Shown: positions 37,279 through 45,106 of the stretch, one piece after another | Numbering within the stretch: position 1 is the first letter of the stretch | Layout of the letters: each line of letters opens with the position of its first letter | From: JAIQFL01 sp035295745 | GTDB lineage: Bacteria > Acidobacteriota > Terriglobia > Bryobacterales > Bryobacteraceae | DNA: 64,000 nucleotides | NCBI GenBank assembly: GCA_035295745.1 | Contig: DATGIL010000077.1 | Coordinates: 1 to 64,000, forward strand | Direction: 5' to 3' | Notes under the pieces: model-generated | The model's database searches: none | What the model was told of the DNA's origin: nothing | What the model saw: the letters and a program-made list of their open reading frames with translations, nothing else | Position numbers and translations under genes: made by a program

Positions 37279-37986
37279 CTACTGGGTCCGGTATCTTTGC
37301 AGGATCGCCATCTGTCTCTCCGCCTGGTCCATGAAGTTGCGGCAGTTGGCCATGTCTCCCGAGCGGAAGGATCCTTGCGCTGACTGCGTGTACCCCACCA
37401 TTGCGTTCAGCGCGGTCTGAATTTCGGGGCGAAGCGACTGGCGGTTGCGGGCCAGTTGCTGCCGGATGGCGTTCCATTGCTGATTCGTGGCGTTCGCCCG
37501 GGCATTCACTTGAACCAGACGGTTGTAAGTGTCGTTATAACCGGGTGGTAACTGACGCCTCTGCGGATTGTTGTACGCCGGCTGGTTCGGGTATGGCAAG
37601 TTCGGATTGGTATAGGGCGGGCGCTGGCCATAGGCGGGCCGCTGATTATTGTATGGCGGTCCCAGGTTGCTTTGCGGCGGATTCGTGGCGTTGTAAGGCG
37701 GAGTCAGATTGGGGTTAGTGGGTGGAGTCAGATTGTTGGCGGGCGGAGTTACCGGGTTACTCGGCGCGGGAGGAGGTTGAACCGGGATCGCCGGATTCTG
37801 AATCGGCGGCGCCGGGGGCTGAATCGGCGGCTGGACAGCGGGGTAGCGCACCACTCCGACCATCTGATGCAGACCGAGACGCGCCAGTCCCGCATGCTGG
37901 TCCAGTTGGTCCAAGGCATAATAGGTCCCGGCAGCGATCAAGCCTGCCAGAAACAGCCAGCCGAATACCAACTGGGCAAGCTTCAC
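37279..37986 (-). CDS. Membrane-anchored Pro/Asn-rich protein
   Basis: A 235-residue protein. The N-terminal transmembrane helix (residues 5-25) is followed by a region of about 110 residues dominated by Pro, Asn and Tyr (for example NPVTPPANNLTPPTNPN), then a helical C-terminal domain of about 85 residues (NRLVQVNARANATNQQWNAI to RQMAILQRYRTQ). The composition matches the linker of the kinase encoded next. It is the first gene of the operon; the C-terminal helices may be a ligand-binding or oligomerisation domain. I recognise no named family. Confidence 0.7.
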   Translation of the reverse strand: MKLAQLVFGWLFLAGLIAAGTYYALDQLDQHAGLARLGLHQMVGVVRYPAVQPPIQPPAPPIQNPAIPVQPPPAPSNPVTPPANNLTPPTNPNLTPPYNATNPPQSNLGPPYNNQRPAYGQRPPYTNPNLPYPNQPAYNNPQRRQLPPGYNDTYNRLVQVNARANATNQQWNAIRQQLARNRQSLRPEIQTALNAMVGYTQSAQGSFRSGDMANCRNFMDQAERQMAILQRYRTQ

Positions 37987-38205
37987 TGTTTCCTCGAAGA
38001 ATCGTCCTGAACGGGGGCCCGGGAAGCGGAGGGATAGACGATGAGATCTCCGGTGACTGTGCGGAAGAGCACGGCAGTTTACCCTTGAGTGACGCCAGTA
38101 TACCCCATGCCTCGCGCAGCGTGCAATCGATGACTCGATGCCGGTCAGAACGAAGCAGAGCTGACGTTGCTAGAGCCGAGACTTCGGGAGTGCTCTTCCG
38201 AGTCA

Positions 38206-38281
38206 ATTCCGTCGGAGTCCGACGGAATATCTCTGTAAGCTATTGAATCTGCAGAAGCGTACCCGTCGGACTCAGACGGGT
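38206..38281 (+). repeat. Palindromes plus copy 2 of the 55-bp dispersed element
   Basis: ATTCCGTCGG (38206-38215) and its complement (38219-38228) form a 10-bp palindrome with a 3-base centre. Then come CTGTAAGCTATTGAA and a 7-bp stem, ACCCGTC/GACGGGT, at 38261-38281. The second half matches 12893-12947. The rest of 37987-38294 holds no gene and must contain the promoter of the kinase operon on the minus strand. Confidence 0.55.
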
Positions 38282-38411
38282 AGGGGTCTGCTGACGACGT
38301 GGGCGGATCACGTTTTCAGATTGGGAGAATCTGGCCGATAAGCTCGGGCTGCTGACGGAGCAAGGAGAACGAAGCGGCAGCGATGGAGCGCTCCGGGCGC
38401 TGGAGATCATC

Positions 38412-38759
38412 GTGGGAGAGAACGCCTTGCGGTCCGCGGTCGATTCTTATGTCGCGCACCACCGCGGTTCGGAACTGGCTCGTTCGGTTCTTTGGCAGCT
38501 ACATCCCTGGAGTGCAATGGGCCGCTGCTATGAGATCTTTCGTCAGGCAGAGTCCCTTGACGCGCGCAGGTCGGCGGTTGAACTCCTACGAGTTGTCGCC
38601 GATCACCGGGCAGTTCCCTGGATTGCCGAGTTTCTGGAGGACAGCGACACTGGGGTCCAGGCATGGGGTGCGGGCGTGCTGGATCAGATACTCTGGTCGG
38701 AACTGGTTCAACCCGAGGATGTCGAGGATCTCCTCCATAGAGATGAGCAAAGCGGCTAA
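38412..38759 (+). CDS. HEAT-like repeat protein, start uncertain or 5'-truncated
   Basis: A 115-residue frame from a GTG at 38412. The protein-like reading continues upstream in the same frame to a TGA at 38292, encoding FSDWENLADKLGLLTEQ and ALRALEIIVGE. No ATG, GTG or TTG lies in that part, so either a rare start is used or the 5' end was lost, perhaps with insertion of the repeat at 38206-38281. The body reads HPWSAMGRCYEIF, ARRSAVELLRVVADHRAVPWIAEF and GVQAWGAGVLDQIL, a HEAT-type helical protein of the acidobacterial kind. The stop overlaps the start of the next gene by 17 bases. Function unknown. Confidence 0.6.
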   Translation: MGENALRSAVDSYVAHHRGSELARSVLWQLHPWSAMGRCYEIFRQAESLDARRSAVELLRVVADHRAVPWIAEFLEDSDTGVQAWGAGVLDQILWSELVQPEDVEDLLHRDEQSG

Positions 38760-39313
38760 AGGTTTTCTCTTGATCACGATCGGCGTGGCCTTCGCCTATA
38801 TGTCGAATTCGGCGAACAACGCCAGCGGTATGATTGCGGGAATCATATGTATCGGTTACGGCGCAGTCCTGGTGGTGTTTGGCCTGCTTTCCGCCGGAGA
38901 AGAAGGCCCGTCCACCCCCGCAGGCGCGCCATTGATTGCCACGGACGGCATGCTCCATCTCGACGAGCCTCCTACGACCCCGGCTCCGATCGCGCCGCGG
39001 CCGGAACCGCCTCCAACTCCTGACAGCGGCGGTCCACGAGACTCTGATCGAGGCCATGGAGGCCCCGATCATCGCGGAAGAGCCGTATGCCTGTCTGGAG
39101 ATGCTGTGCCGCAAAGTTGCCGATGGCCCCGAGGTGCGTGCGATCGTCGCAGCGATTCGCGCCGGCGCCGTGGAGACGATGCGCGATCCAGGCTTTATAG
39201 CGGAGGGTGGAGCGCTCGGCGAACTCTCCGGGAAAGTTTCCGCTGGCGGAGAGGTTTCACCCGCACTGGCAAGCTGGGCGGTCCGTTCCTGGTACGCCGC
39301 GCTGCGAAAATAG
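38743..39313 (+). pseudogene. Membrane protein gene broken by one frameshift
   Basis: The ATG at 38743 starts MSKAAKGFLLITIGVAF, with two hydrophobic helices (about 7-22 and 30-55). A Pro-rich linker follows (TTPAPIAPRPEPPPTP). Around 39020-39035 the sensible reading moves by one base to AAVHETLIEAMEAPIIAEE, with ACLEMLCRKVADGPEV and SWAVRSWYAALRK, ending at TAG 39311. The first frame continues as Arg-rich sequence, so it is not the natural end. I see no classic slippery sequence, so a mutation or sequencing error is likelier than programmed shifting. It starts within the HEAT gene's end, and the aminotransferase starts 3 bases after it. Confidence 0.6.
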
Positions 39314-39316
39314 ATT

Positions 39317-40432
39317 ATGCGCCTGGCACCATTTCTTCTCGATCAATGGCTGGAGCAGAAATTCTCTGCCGATCCTCCAATAGAGTACGACCTCGGGGCT
39401 AGTACAGGACCTGTCTGGACTTTGCGAGAATTGCTCGCGCTCGAGCAGGGCGACACGCTCGCGAGACTGCTCGACATGCCCGTGAGCTACACACCGGCGA
39501 CAGGCACCGACGAACTGCGAACGGAGATCGCGCAGATGCACGGCGTGGAGCCCGCGGATGTGCAGGTGGTGACTGGAGGCGCCGAGGCGCTACTCATCCT
39601 GTTTCATCACGCGGCGGCGCCGGGTTCCAACGTCGTGCTGCCACATCCTGGATTCCCGTGGAATGAGGCCATGGCGAAGTCGTTCGGGATCGAGGTCCGG
39701 CCATACCATCTGCGGGCCGAGAATCAATTTCGAATCGAACTCGACGAGATTCGCGATCTGGTGGATGGGAACACGCGCTTTGTGCTGGTGAATTCCCCGC
39801 ACAATCCGACGGGGTCCGTCCTTTCCGATTCTGAAATGGAGGCCTTACACGACTTCTGCGCGGACCGCGGCACAGGTTTCGTAAGCGACGAGGTGTATCA
39901 TCCGATTTATCACGGATCCGCGTCGAAGTCGGCGGCTCGGTTGGAACGTGCTACAGTCCTGGGCGATTTTTCCAAGGCTCTGTGCCTGAGCGGACTTCGC
40001 ATGGGATGGCTGATCGATCGCAATGCCGCGCGAATGGAAGCGTTCAAAAACGCGCGGAGCTACTTCACGGTATCGAGTTCTCCTTTGAGCGAGGCACTGG
40101 CCTCGATCGCGATTCGTCATCGAGGGGCCATCTATGCGCGAGCCCAGTCGATCTCGGGGGCGAATCTCGCGCTGCTCGATCAGTTGTTCGCGGAGTGTAA
40201 GGGTGTGCTGAATTGGGTTCGTCCCGCTGGTGGAATGACGGCGTTTCCCTGGCTCGCGGATGGAGGGGACGGCCGCGAGTTCTGCCGCCAGATCGCCCGT
40301 CAGGGTGTGTTGCTTGCACCGGGAGACTGTTACGGTATGGCGCCGCATTTCCGCATTGGATTCGCGGCTAGCGGAGACGGCTTCGCGAAAGCGCTGGAGA
40401 GATTTGCGACGATTGTCTGCGCGCTGAGATAA
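39317..40432 (+). CDS. PLP-dependent aminotransferase (class I/II)
   Basis: A 371-residue fold-type I enzyme. Visible features are the PLP-ring region VVTGGAEALLILFH, NSPHNPTGSVLS, the aspartate in SDEVYHPI, the Schiff-base lysine in DFSKALCLSGLRMGW and the conserved arginine in HFRIGFA near the C-terminus. It would transaminate an amino acid with a 2-oxo acid; the exact substrate is not evident. The ATG at 39317 is close behind the stop of the frameshifted gene, so the three plus-strand genes probably form one transcript. The end overlaps the convergent VanZ-like gene by 65 bases. Confidence 0.88.
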   Translation: MRLAPFLLDQWLEQKFSADPPIEYDLGASTGPVWTLRELLALEQGDTLARLLDMPVSYTPATGTDELRTEIAQMHGVEPADVQVVTGGAEALLILFHHAAAPGSNVVLPHPGFPWNEAMAKSFGIEVRPYHLRAENQFRIELDEIRDLVDGNTRFVLVNSPHNPTGSVLSDSEMEALHDFCADRGTGFVSDEVYHPIYHGSASKSAARLERATVLGDFSKALCLSGLRMGWLIDRNAARMEAFKNARSYFTVSSSPLSEALASIAIRHRGAIYARAQSISGANLALLDQLFAECKGVLNWVRPAGGMTAFPWLADGGDGREFCRQIARQGVLLAPGDCYGMAPHFRIGFAASGDGFAKALERFATIVCALR

Positions 40433-40799
40433 CGCCGGCCCGGAAGAGGCGAAGGCTGGAGATACCCGCCAGGATTCCGAACGTGTCGGAGATCATGTCG
40501 AGATACTCAAGTCGATTGCCAAACTTGATGGCTTCGAGCAGTTCCAGAGTGATGCCGAAGATTAATAAGCCGGCAGCGATCAGTGCGACTTGAGTCCAAC
40601 TCTCCCAGCGTCTGGCGGCGATGCGCACCGCCAAGGCGAACGCAAGCACGTGCGCACCCACGTGAAACCACCCCTTCAACGCAGTGTGCCCCTTCCAGGA
40701 GTGCGGCATGAGTGAGAGGACCACGAGTGCCGCCAGGAAGATGGCGAGGAGCCAAGGACGCGCTTCGGCTTGCGGTGAGTTCGTTCGCACTGGACGCAT
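40368..40799 (-). CDS. VanZ-like membrane protein
   Basis: A 143-residue protein with about four transmembrane segments: LLAIFLAALVVLSLMP, the KGWFHVGAHVLAFAL motif, AGLLIFGITLELLEA and MISDTFGILAGI. The H-x(3)-H-x-x-A-F pattern and GxxLExxQ-type third helix (LELLEAIKFGNR) match VanZ family proteins, some of which affect glycopeptide resistance, though most are uncharacterised. The ATG at 40799 lies 10 bases after the nucleotidyltransferase stop and is the last gene of the lasso cluster strand. Its role with the lasso peptide, for example self-protection, is inference. The 3' end overlaps the aminotransferase gene convergently. Confidence 0.75.
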   Translation of the reverse strand: MRPVRTNSPQAEARPWLLAIFLAALVVLSLMPHSWKGHTALKGWFHVGAHVLAFALAVRIAARRWESWTQVALIAAGLLIFGITLELLEAIKFGNRLEYLDMISDTFGILAGISSLRLFRAGVISARRQSSQISPALSRSRLR

Positions 40800-40809
40800 G
40801 CGGCTCGCA

Positions 40810-42078
40810 TTACCGGAGGTAGTGCCGCCAGGCGACCGCCCCGTATTGGCCGGCGAGCCGGACAGGCCGCAGAACGTGATGCAAAAAAGCCAGGCCCGGC
40901 GGCAGTTGGAACCACTCGTCGGCCTCGGGATGCGGCGGTTTGAAGGCCGAGTGCATAAGGATGAGTACCCGGTCGCTCCAGCGTTCTCGAACCTGCAACA
41001 TGAAACGGTAGCGGAGGGCTCTCGCCTGGTAGTGAGATGCCTCTTGAGGCTTAGCAAACAGGCTTGCCATCACCCAACTGAGCAGGCCTTCGGTGACACG
41101 GTCCGACCCAATCCCCTGCCCTGCCGGCGATGGAATGCGAGCACCGCAAAGCTCCGCGGCGAGCCGCAATCCGAGCCGTAGAATGCGAAGTACGCCGTGC
41201 CGCCGGGCGGATTCGCATACGAGATTCCAACGGATCTCCGGGCGATTACGAATGACCTCCGCCAGACAGCAAACCCACTCGAAGCGCTCCCATTGGTGTT
41301 TCGCGCCGTGAATACAGAGGTAGAGCACCAGATCTTCCGGACTCAGTGTCCGGACCATGGTACCCGCGAGATTCAAGTGGCCGGCCCGTTCCCAAACGTT
41401 CGCCATCGGCAAATCGATGGATGCATGACGTTCACTGAAGCGCCAGTGAAGCTCCACGATCTGACTTCTCGCGGGGTGACGATATTGAAGGGCGCACTCC
41501 GACTGGAGGTACGCCCGCTCCTGCTGCGGTGTCAGTGCCACCACCGGCTCGTAACCCAGCCGCTCCAGTGCTTGTTGCGCATCCGCCAGATCGGACTGCG
41601 GAACCAGGATGTCCAGGTCGGCGAACGATCGCAGAGCAATCTCTCCATAGGCCTCGACGGCGACTACGGGGCCCTTAAAGGGAAGCGCCGGGATGCTCTC
41701 TTCTGCGAATGCTCGCAGGATCCGAAGCAGTTCTCCGGTAAGCCACAGGCTGTGTGCGGCGACCATGCGAGCGGCCGCCACAAGGGCAGTTCGCGGCTGT
41801 GGCGGCAGCATGTCCAACCACCCGCGTCTCGCCAGGCAGTCGTGGACCAGCGGCAGCAGGCCGTGCCGCTGGCCCTCACGCAACACCCACCACCAGTCCA
41901 GATCAGTATTCAGCAGGCGCAGGAGGGACGATGCATCAGAGGGATCGAGCGACCGGCGGGCACTGAGACGCAAGAATTCCGTCTCCGGCGGAAGTTCGTT
42001 CTGCGGCGCGCGAACCGTCGGCTCAATTTCGAGGTGCGAACTGGTTTTCAATTTGCGCCACCATTCGGGGAATCTCAT
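40810..42078 (-). CDS. Nucleotidyltransferase (NTP_transf_5 type), lasso tailoring candidate
   Basis: A 422-residue protein with the nucleotidyltransferase core PFKGPVVAVEAYGEIALRSFADLDILVP near 135-165 (the RSFxDLDILV metal-binding aspartates), followed by VELHWRF and LLVLYLCIHGAKH-type helices seen in this family. In Bacillus pseudomycoides the analogous gene (psmN) beside a lasso kinase adds sugar to the phosphate on the lasso tail, so a similar second decoration is plausible here. The start at 42078 overlaps the kinase end by 56 bases, which points to coupled translation. An internal start cannot be excluded. Confidence 0.75.
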   Translation of the reverse strand: MRFPEWWRKLKTSSHLEIEPTVRAPQNELPPETEFLRLSARRSLDPSDASSLLRLLNTDLDWWWVLREGQRHGLLPLVHDCLARRGWLDMLPPQPRTALVAAARMVAAHSLWLTGELLRILRAFAEESIPALPFKGPVVAVEAYGEIALRSFADLDILVPQSDLADAQQALERLGYEPVVALTPQQERAYLQSECALQYRHPARSQIVELHWRFSERHASIDLPMANVWERAGHLNLAGTMVRTLSPEDLVLYLCIHGAKHQWERFEWVCCLAEVIRNRPEIRWNLVCESARRHGVLRILRLGLRLAAELCGARIPSPAGQGIGSDRVTEGLLSWVMASLFAKPQEASHYQARALRYRFMLQVRERWSDRVLILMHSAFKPPHPEADEWFQLPPGLAFLHHVLRPVRLAGQYGAVAWRHYLR

Positions 42079-42904
42079 TCAGGTCCGTGAAGGTTCGGAT
42101 CCGGTACATGGGTACGGTGGCGGCGAGTCTTCCGCACATCCGCAAGTGCTCGCCGTTGGCCTTTACTCCCCAGCGGGCGGGAACCGAATGACGAATGAGT
42201 TCGGTAATCGATTCCACCGGCGACAGGCGTTGCATCGCATCCGAAGGTGCCTCGCGATCGAGGACGCAAATGCCGGCCAAGGCTACCGGAGCGGTAGAGA
42301 AACTCCTTCTGACCTCCTGCGCTTGTTTTCTTTGTGTGGCATGGATAACGCTCAACGCTTCACGATCGTGCCCCAGCGATGCAGCGACATCCGGATATAC
42401 CTTCAAAACCGGAAACGCCGACAGCACCAGCGGGGAATTGCCAGTCCATTCGATGGCGGCGTTGTCGTCCGCAATCACCGGGCATCCGCGTGCATAAAAT
42501 GCGGAGGCCATCGACGACTTTCCTGCGCCTACTGGCCCGATGAGCGCAATGGCACGGCCGTTCAGATTGACTACGCTCGAGTGTAAGACGAATAAACCGC
42601 GCTGATGCAGGACAGCGGCCAGCATCATTCCCTGCACGTACATCCGCAAGTATTCCGGGTCGACGTCAGGCTCAGGAGTGATGAGGATCCGGCGTCCCTC
42701 ACGTACCACAAACTTTCCCGCTTTCGGAAATGCGAAGTGGGCGTGGAAGGGTGGTCCATCATCCCATTGGATGGACCGATTATTCACGACACCACCCGGG
42801 GGCATCAGGGTCACTTCCACGTCGCGGCCAGAGTCGCCCAAAGGTAATTCGGACAGGGCGATCTCCGACCCGATACCAAGGTTGTATGCCGAGTAGCAGA
42901 ACAT
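42023..42904 (-). CDS. HprK-like kinase, lasso-peptide tailoring candidate
   Basis: A 293-residue protein. The C-terminal half has an HPr-kinase-type P-loop (ALIGPVGAGKSSMASAF, about residues 120-136) and the following acidic pair in CPVIADDNAAI. The N-terminal half is a beta-rich region. HprK-like kinases in lasso clusters (PadeK, ThcoK) phosphorylate a serine at the lasso C-terminus. The precursor encoded upstream ends ISG, with a serine at the penultimate position, so phosphorylation of Ser46 is a testable idea. The start at 42904 is 90 bases from the precursor stop, with a stable hairpin between them. Confidence 0.8.
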   Translation of the reverse strand: MFCYSAYNLGIGSEIALSELPLGDSGRDVEVTLMPPGGVVNNRSIQWDDGPPFHAHFAFPKAGKFVVREGRRILITPEPDVDPEYLRMYVQGMMLAAVLHQRGLFVLHSSVVNLNGRAIALIGPVGAGKSSMASAFYARGCPVIADDNAAIEWTGNSPLVLSAFPVLKVYPDVAASLGHDREALSVIHATQRKQAQEVRRSFSTAPVALAGICVLDREAPSDAMQRLSPVESITELIRHSVPARWGVKANGEHLRMCGRLAATVPMYRIRTFTDLNEIPRMVAQIENQFAPRN

Positions 42905-42949
42905 ATTCGGAAGAAGTCTTCACAACACAGGACGGGCCTTTATTGTTGG

Positions 42950-42980
42950 GACTGCCGGGGTATGGACTACCCCGGCAGTC
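42950..42980 (-). terminator. 13-bp hairpin between lasso precursor and kinase genes
   Basis: GACTGCCGGGGTA and its perfect complement with a 5-base loop, 15 bases after the precursor stop. There is no T-run, so rather than full termination it may pause polymerase or protect the 3' end of the precursor mRNA, giving more precursor than kinase. Confidence 0.5.
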
Positions 42981-42994
42981 AGGCAAAGCAGTGC

Positions 42995-43138
42995 TTACCC
43001 GCTAATGCCCTGGTTCTCGAGAATGAACCCATCGTTACCGCCGAAGTTTTTCACCTTTGGCTGCAGCGTCATGGTTTCTACGTCCCCGAGCACCGTTAAT
43101 TGTGGCCGGCTCCATTGTTTTTTGTTGGTGTCCGTCAC
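42995..43138 (-). CDS. Predicted lasso peptide precursor (47 aa)
   Basis: A 47-residue frame on the minus strand, found between the cyclase gene and the kinase gene. GTG at 43138 has AGGAG at 43151-43147, 8 bases upstream. The leader carries W9-x-x-P12-x-L14-x-x-x-G18 (WSRPQLTVLG), the lasso leader motif recognised by PqqD-like B1 proteins with Trp in place of Tyr. The C-terminal part reads KVKNFGGNDGFILENQGISG. A core beginning at Gly33 or Gly34 would place Glu41 at ring position 9 or 8, with tail NQGISG; the usual penultimate leader Thr is not in place for that, so the cut site is uncertain. It has no homology to a larger protein. Confidence 0.75.
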   Translation of the reverse strand: MTDTNKKQWSRPQLTVLGDVETMTLQPKVKNFGGNDGFILENQGISG

Positions 43139-43189
43139 GAGCTATTCTCCTTTCTCCTTCCGGCCCCCTCGCGCGCCGGTCGGGTAGTC

Positions 43190-45106
43190 TTACGAACCGA
43201 ATCCAGCGGACCTCAACCAGAGCGCCAGATTGACGGCGGCAAAGAGGTGAAACGATTCCCCTTGGCTTCGGACGTAATTCTTTTGGTATTCGCGGTAGGC
43301 TGCTTTCATGGCCCCCGGATCCACGAAGGGCGCTAGTTCCGCCGCTCCGCCTAACGTTACCTGCTCCAGCTTCTCTCGCTCGAAATCGAGGAGACGCCGG
43401 TGAAAATTGGGACTCAGATTACCTTTCCGCGGTCTCCACTGAATTTCCGGTGGTATGATGCCGGCCATCGACCGCCGCAAGATCCATCGGTTCCAACCTT
43501 GGGCCAATTTCTGTTCGGCGGGCAGCGACAGGCAGAACTCCAGCAGCCGGCGATCGAAAAACGGGTAGCGTCCCTCGATTCCGAAGGCCGCGGTGGCCTT
43601 GTCCGCGATTTCTAACGTATACGAATACAATGCTTGCCCGATGCTCGACAAATGGTATTCCCGTGCACTTCGCTTCAGCGACCACGCGGTTTGATCGCGC
43701 AACAGGTCGTGAGCGCGTTGCTCGATCCTGGTACGGCGCTTCAGTTCGTCGCTGATCAGAATATTTTGCGAGAACGCCTCCCGATACCGTCCTTGTAGCA
43801 TTTGTCGCGCCGAATGAACCCAACGCGGAGCGAATGGTTTGACACAGTACTTGCGAAGAATGCGCCAGGGATGTACGCCAGCCAGATGGTTCGCGGTCAA
43901 AAGAGTGGTTTCCCGCCACAGAGTTCGCCAACGGAGGGTGGATGCCAGTTCCGTCAGACGTTCGAAACCGTGCGAAACCGCGCTGTCGCCATCAAAGCCG
44001 TCGAGGAAGACGCGGACTCCTTTGGCTTTCGCGGCGCCGTACATAGCCCAGTGCAAGTAAAGATTGGGAGCACAATTTGCGTGGTCCAGATGGAAGTGCA
44101 TGCGCTCCACATCGCGCATCGGACTGAGGAGGTCGGCGCGAACAAAGTGCGGATCGAAACCGCCGGACTGCAGCACAGCATTCATCTCGGGACGTTCATC
44201 GATCTTCGAGCGATCTTCCTGGGGAAGATCAGGAAAAATGAGTGAGAACGTAGAAAGCGGAGACGAGCCGGGAGCACGCAGATTGCGCGCGACACACGCC
44301 ACGGACGACGAATCGAGGCCGCCCGAAAGTGCGCAGCCGATGGGAAAGGCGCTACGGGTGCGGCACCTTACGGCTTGCGTGAACTTCTCCCGGAATGCTT
44401 CCTCGTACTCCCGGTCAGACTTGAGACGCAATTCCCTCGAACTATCGAGCTGCCAGTAGCGGCCCACGCAAAGTTTGTCGCGCGTGACAGTCATCGTGTG
44501 TCCGCCGGGAAGCCGCAGGATGCCTTCGTAGAATGTGCCGGTGCGATCCTCGAACAGCATGATGAGGTACTCAGCTACGCGCAGTTCATTGAGTTGCCGC
44601 GGGACTTCCGGAAGATGCACGAGCGCTTTTACTTCCGATGCGAAGAAAATAGCCTTGTGGGTGATGTGGTAATACAAGCTTTTGACGCCCATGGGATCGC
44701 ACGCGCAAAAGAGCCTCTGGCGGCGCGTGTCCCAGATCGCAAATGCGAAATCTCCTGCAAGCCTGCTCACGCACTCCTCTCCCCACTTCTGGTAGGCGGC
44801 TGCGATGAGATCGCTGTCGCTTGGAGCCTGATCGCGGAGGTCCGTCCGCAAGATCGCGATCAACTCTTCGCGATTGTCGATGCGCGCATCCGATGTGATG
44901 GCGATTTCGTCGCGCAAAGAGGGGAGGTGCTCCTGTAATGACTCGGGTGTCACGTGGAGCATGCAGTGACCGAGGGCCACGGGCCCATCGTGCCAGACGC
45001 CTTCCCCATCCGGACCGCGGTGGCTCAGTCGATCCAACATCGACTGCACCAGTTGCACCCCTTCAGGCTGCCCATTTCGGCGAAATACCCCGCAAATTCC
45101 GCTCAT
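43190..45106 (-). CDS. Lasso peptide cyclase (asparagine-synthetase-like, C protein)
   Basis: A 638-residue protein with a glutaminase-like N-terminal domain (MSGICGVFRRNG, HRGPDGEG) and an asparagine synthetase domain with the ATP-pyrophosphatase motif GCALSGGLDSSSVACV near residues 260-275. The position-2 cysteine of true asparagine synthetases is a serine here, so glutamine use is probably lost, as in lasso cyclases that activate a side-chain Asp or Glu and close the macrolactam ring. Its ATG overlaps the B2 stop (45103-45106). The start at 45106 is firm because the MSGI motif opens the family. Confidence 0.9.
   Translation of the reverse strand: MSGICGVFRRNGQPEGVQLVQSMLDRLSHRGPDGEGVWHDGPVALGHCMLHVTPESLQEHLPSLRDEIAITSDARIDNREELIAILRTDLRDQAPSDSDLIAAAYQKWGEECVSRLAGDFAFAIWDTRRQRLFCACDPMGVKSLYYHITHKAIFFASEVKALVHLPEVPRQLNELRVAEYLIMLFEDRTGTFYEGILRLPGGHTMTVTRDKLCVGRYWQLDSSRELRLKSDREYEEAFREKFTQAVRCRTRSAFPIGCALSGGLDSSSVACVARNLRAPGSSPLSTFSLIFPDLPQEDRSKIDERPEMNAVLQSGGFDPHFVRADLLSPMRDVERMHFHLDHANCAPNLYLHWAMYGAAKAKGVRVFLDGFDGDSAVSHGFERLTELASTLRWRTLWRETTLLTANHLAGVHPWRILRKYCVKPFAPRWVHSARQMLQGRYREAFSQNILISDELKRRTRIEQRAHDLLRDQTAWSLKRSAREYHLSSIGQALYSYTLEIADKATAAFGIEGRYPFFDRRLLEFCLSLPAEQKLAQGWNRWILRRSMAGIIPPEIQWRPRKGNLSPNFHRRLLDFEREKLEQVTLGGAAELAPFVDPGAMKAAYREYQKNYVRSQGESFHLFAAVNLALWLRSAGFGS

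Noticed and set aside
38743..39313. Programmed ribosomal frameshift in the membrane protein gene
   Set aside because: No slippery heptamer or downstream pseudoknot is evident at 39020-39035; a mutation or sequencing error is simpler.
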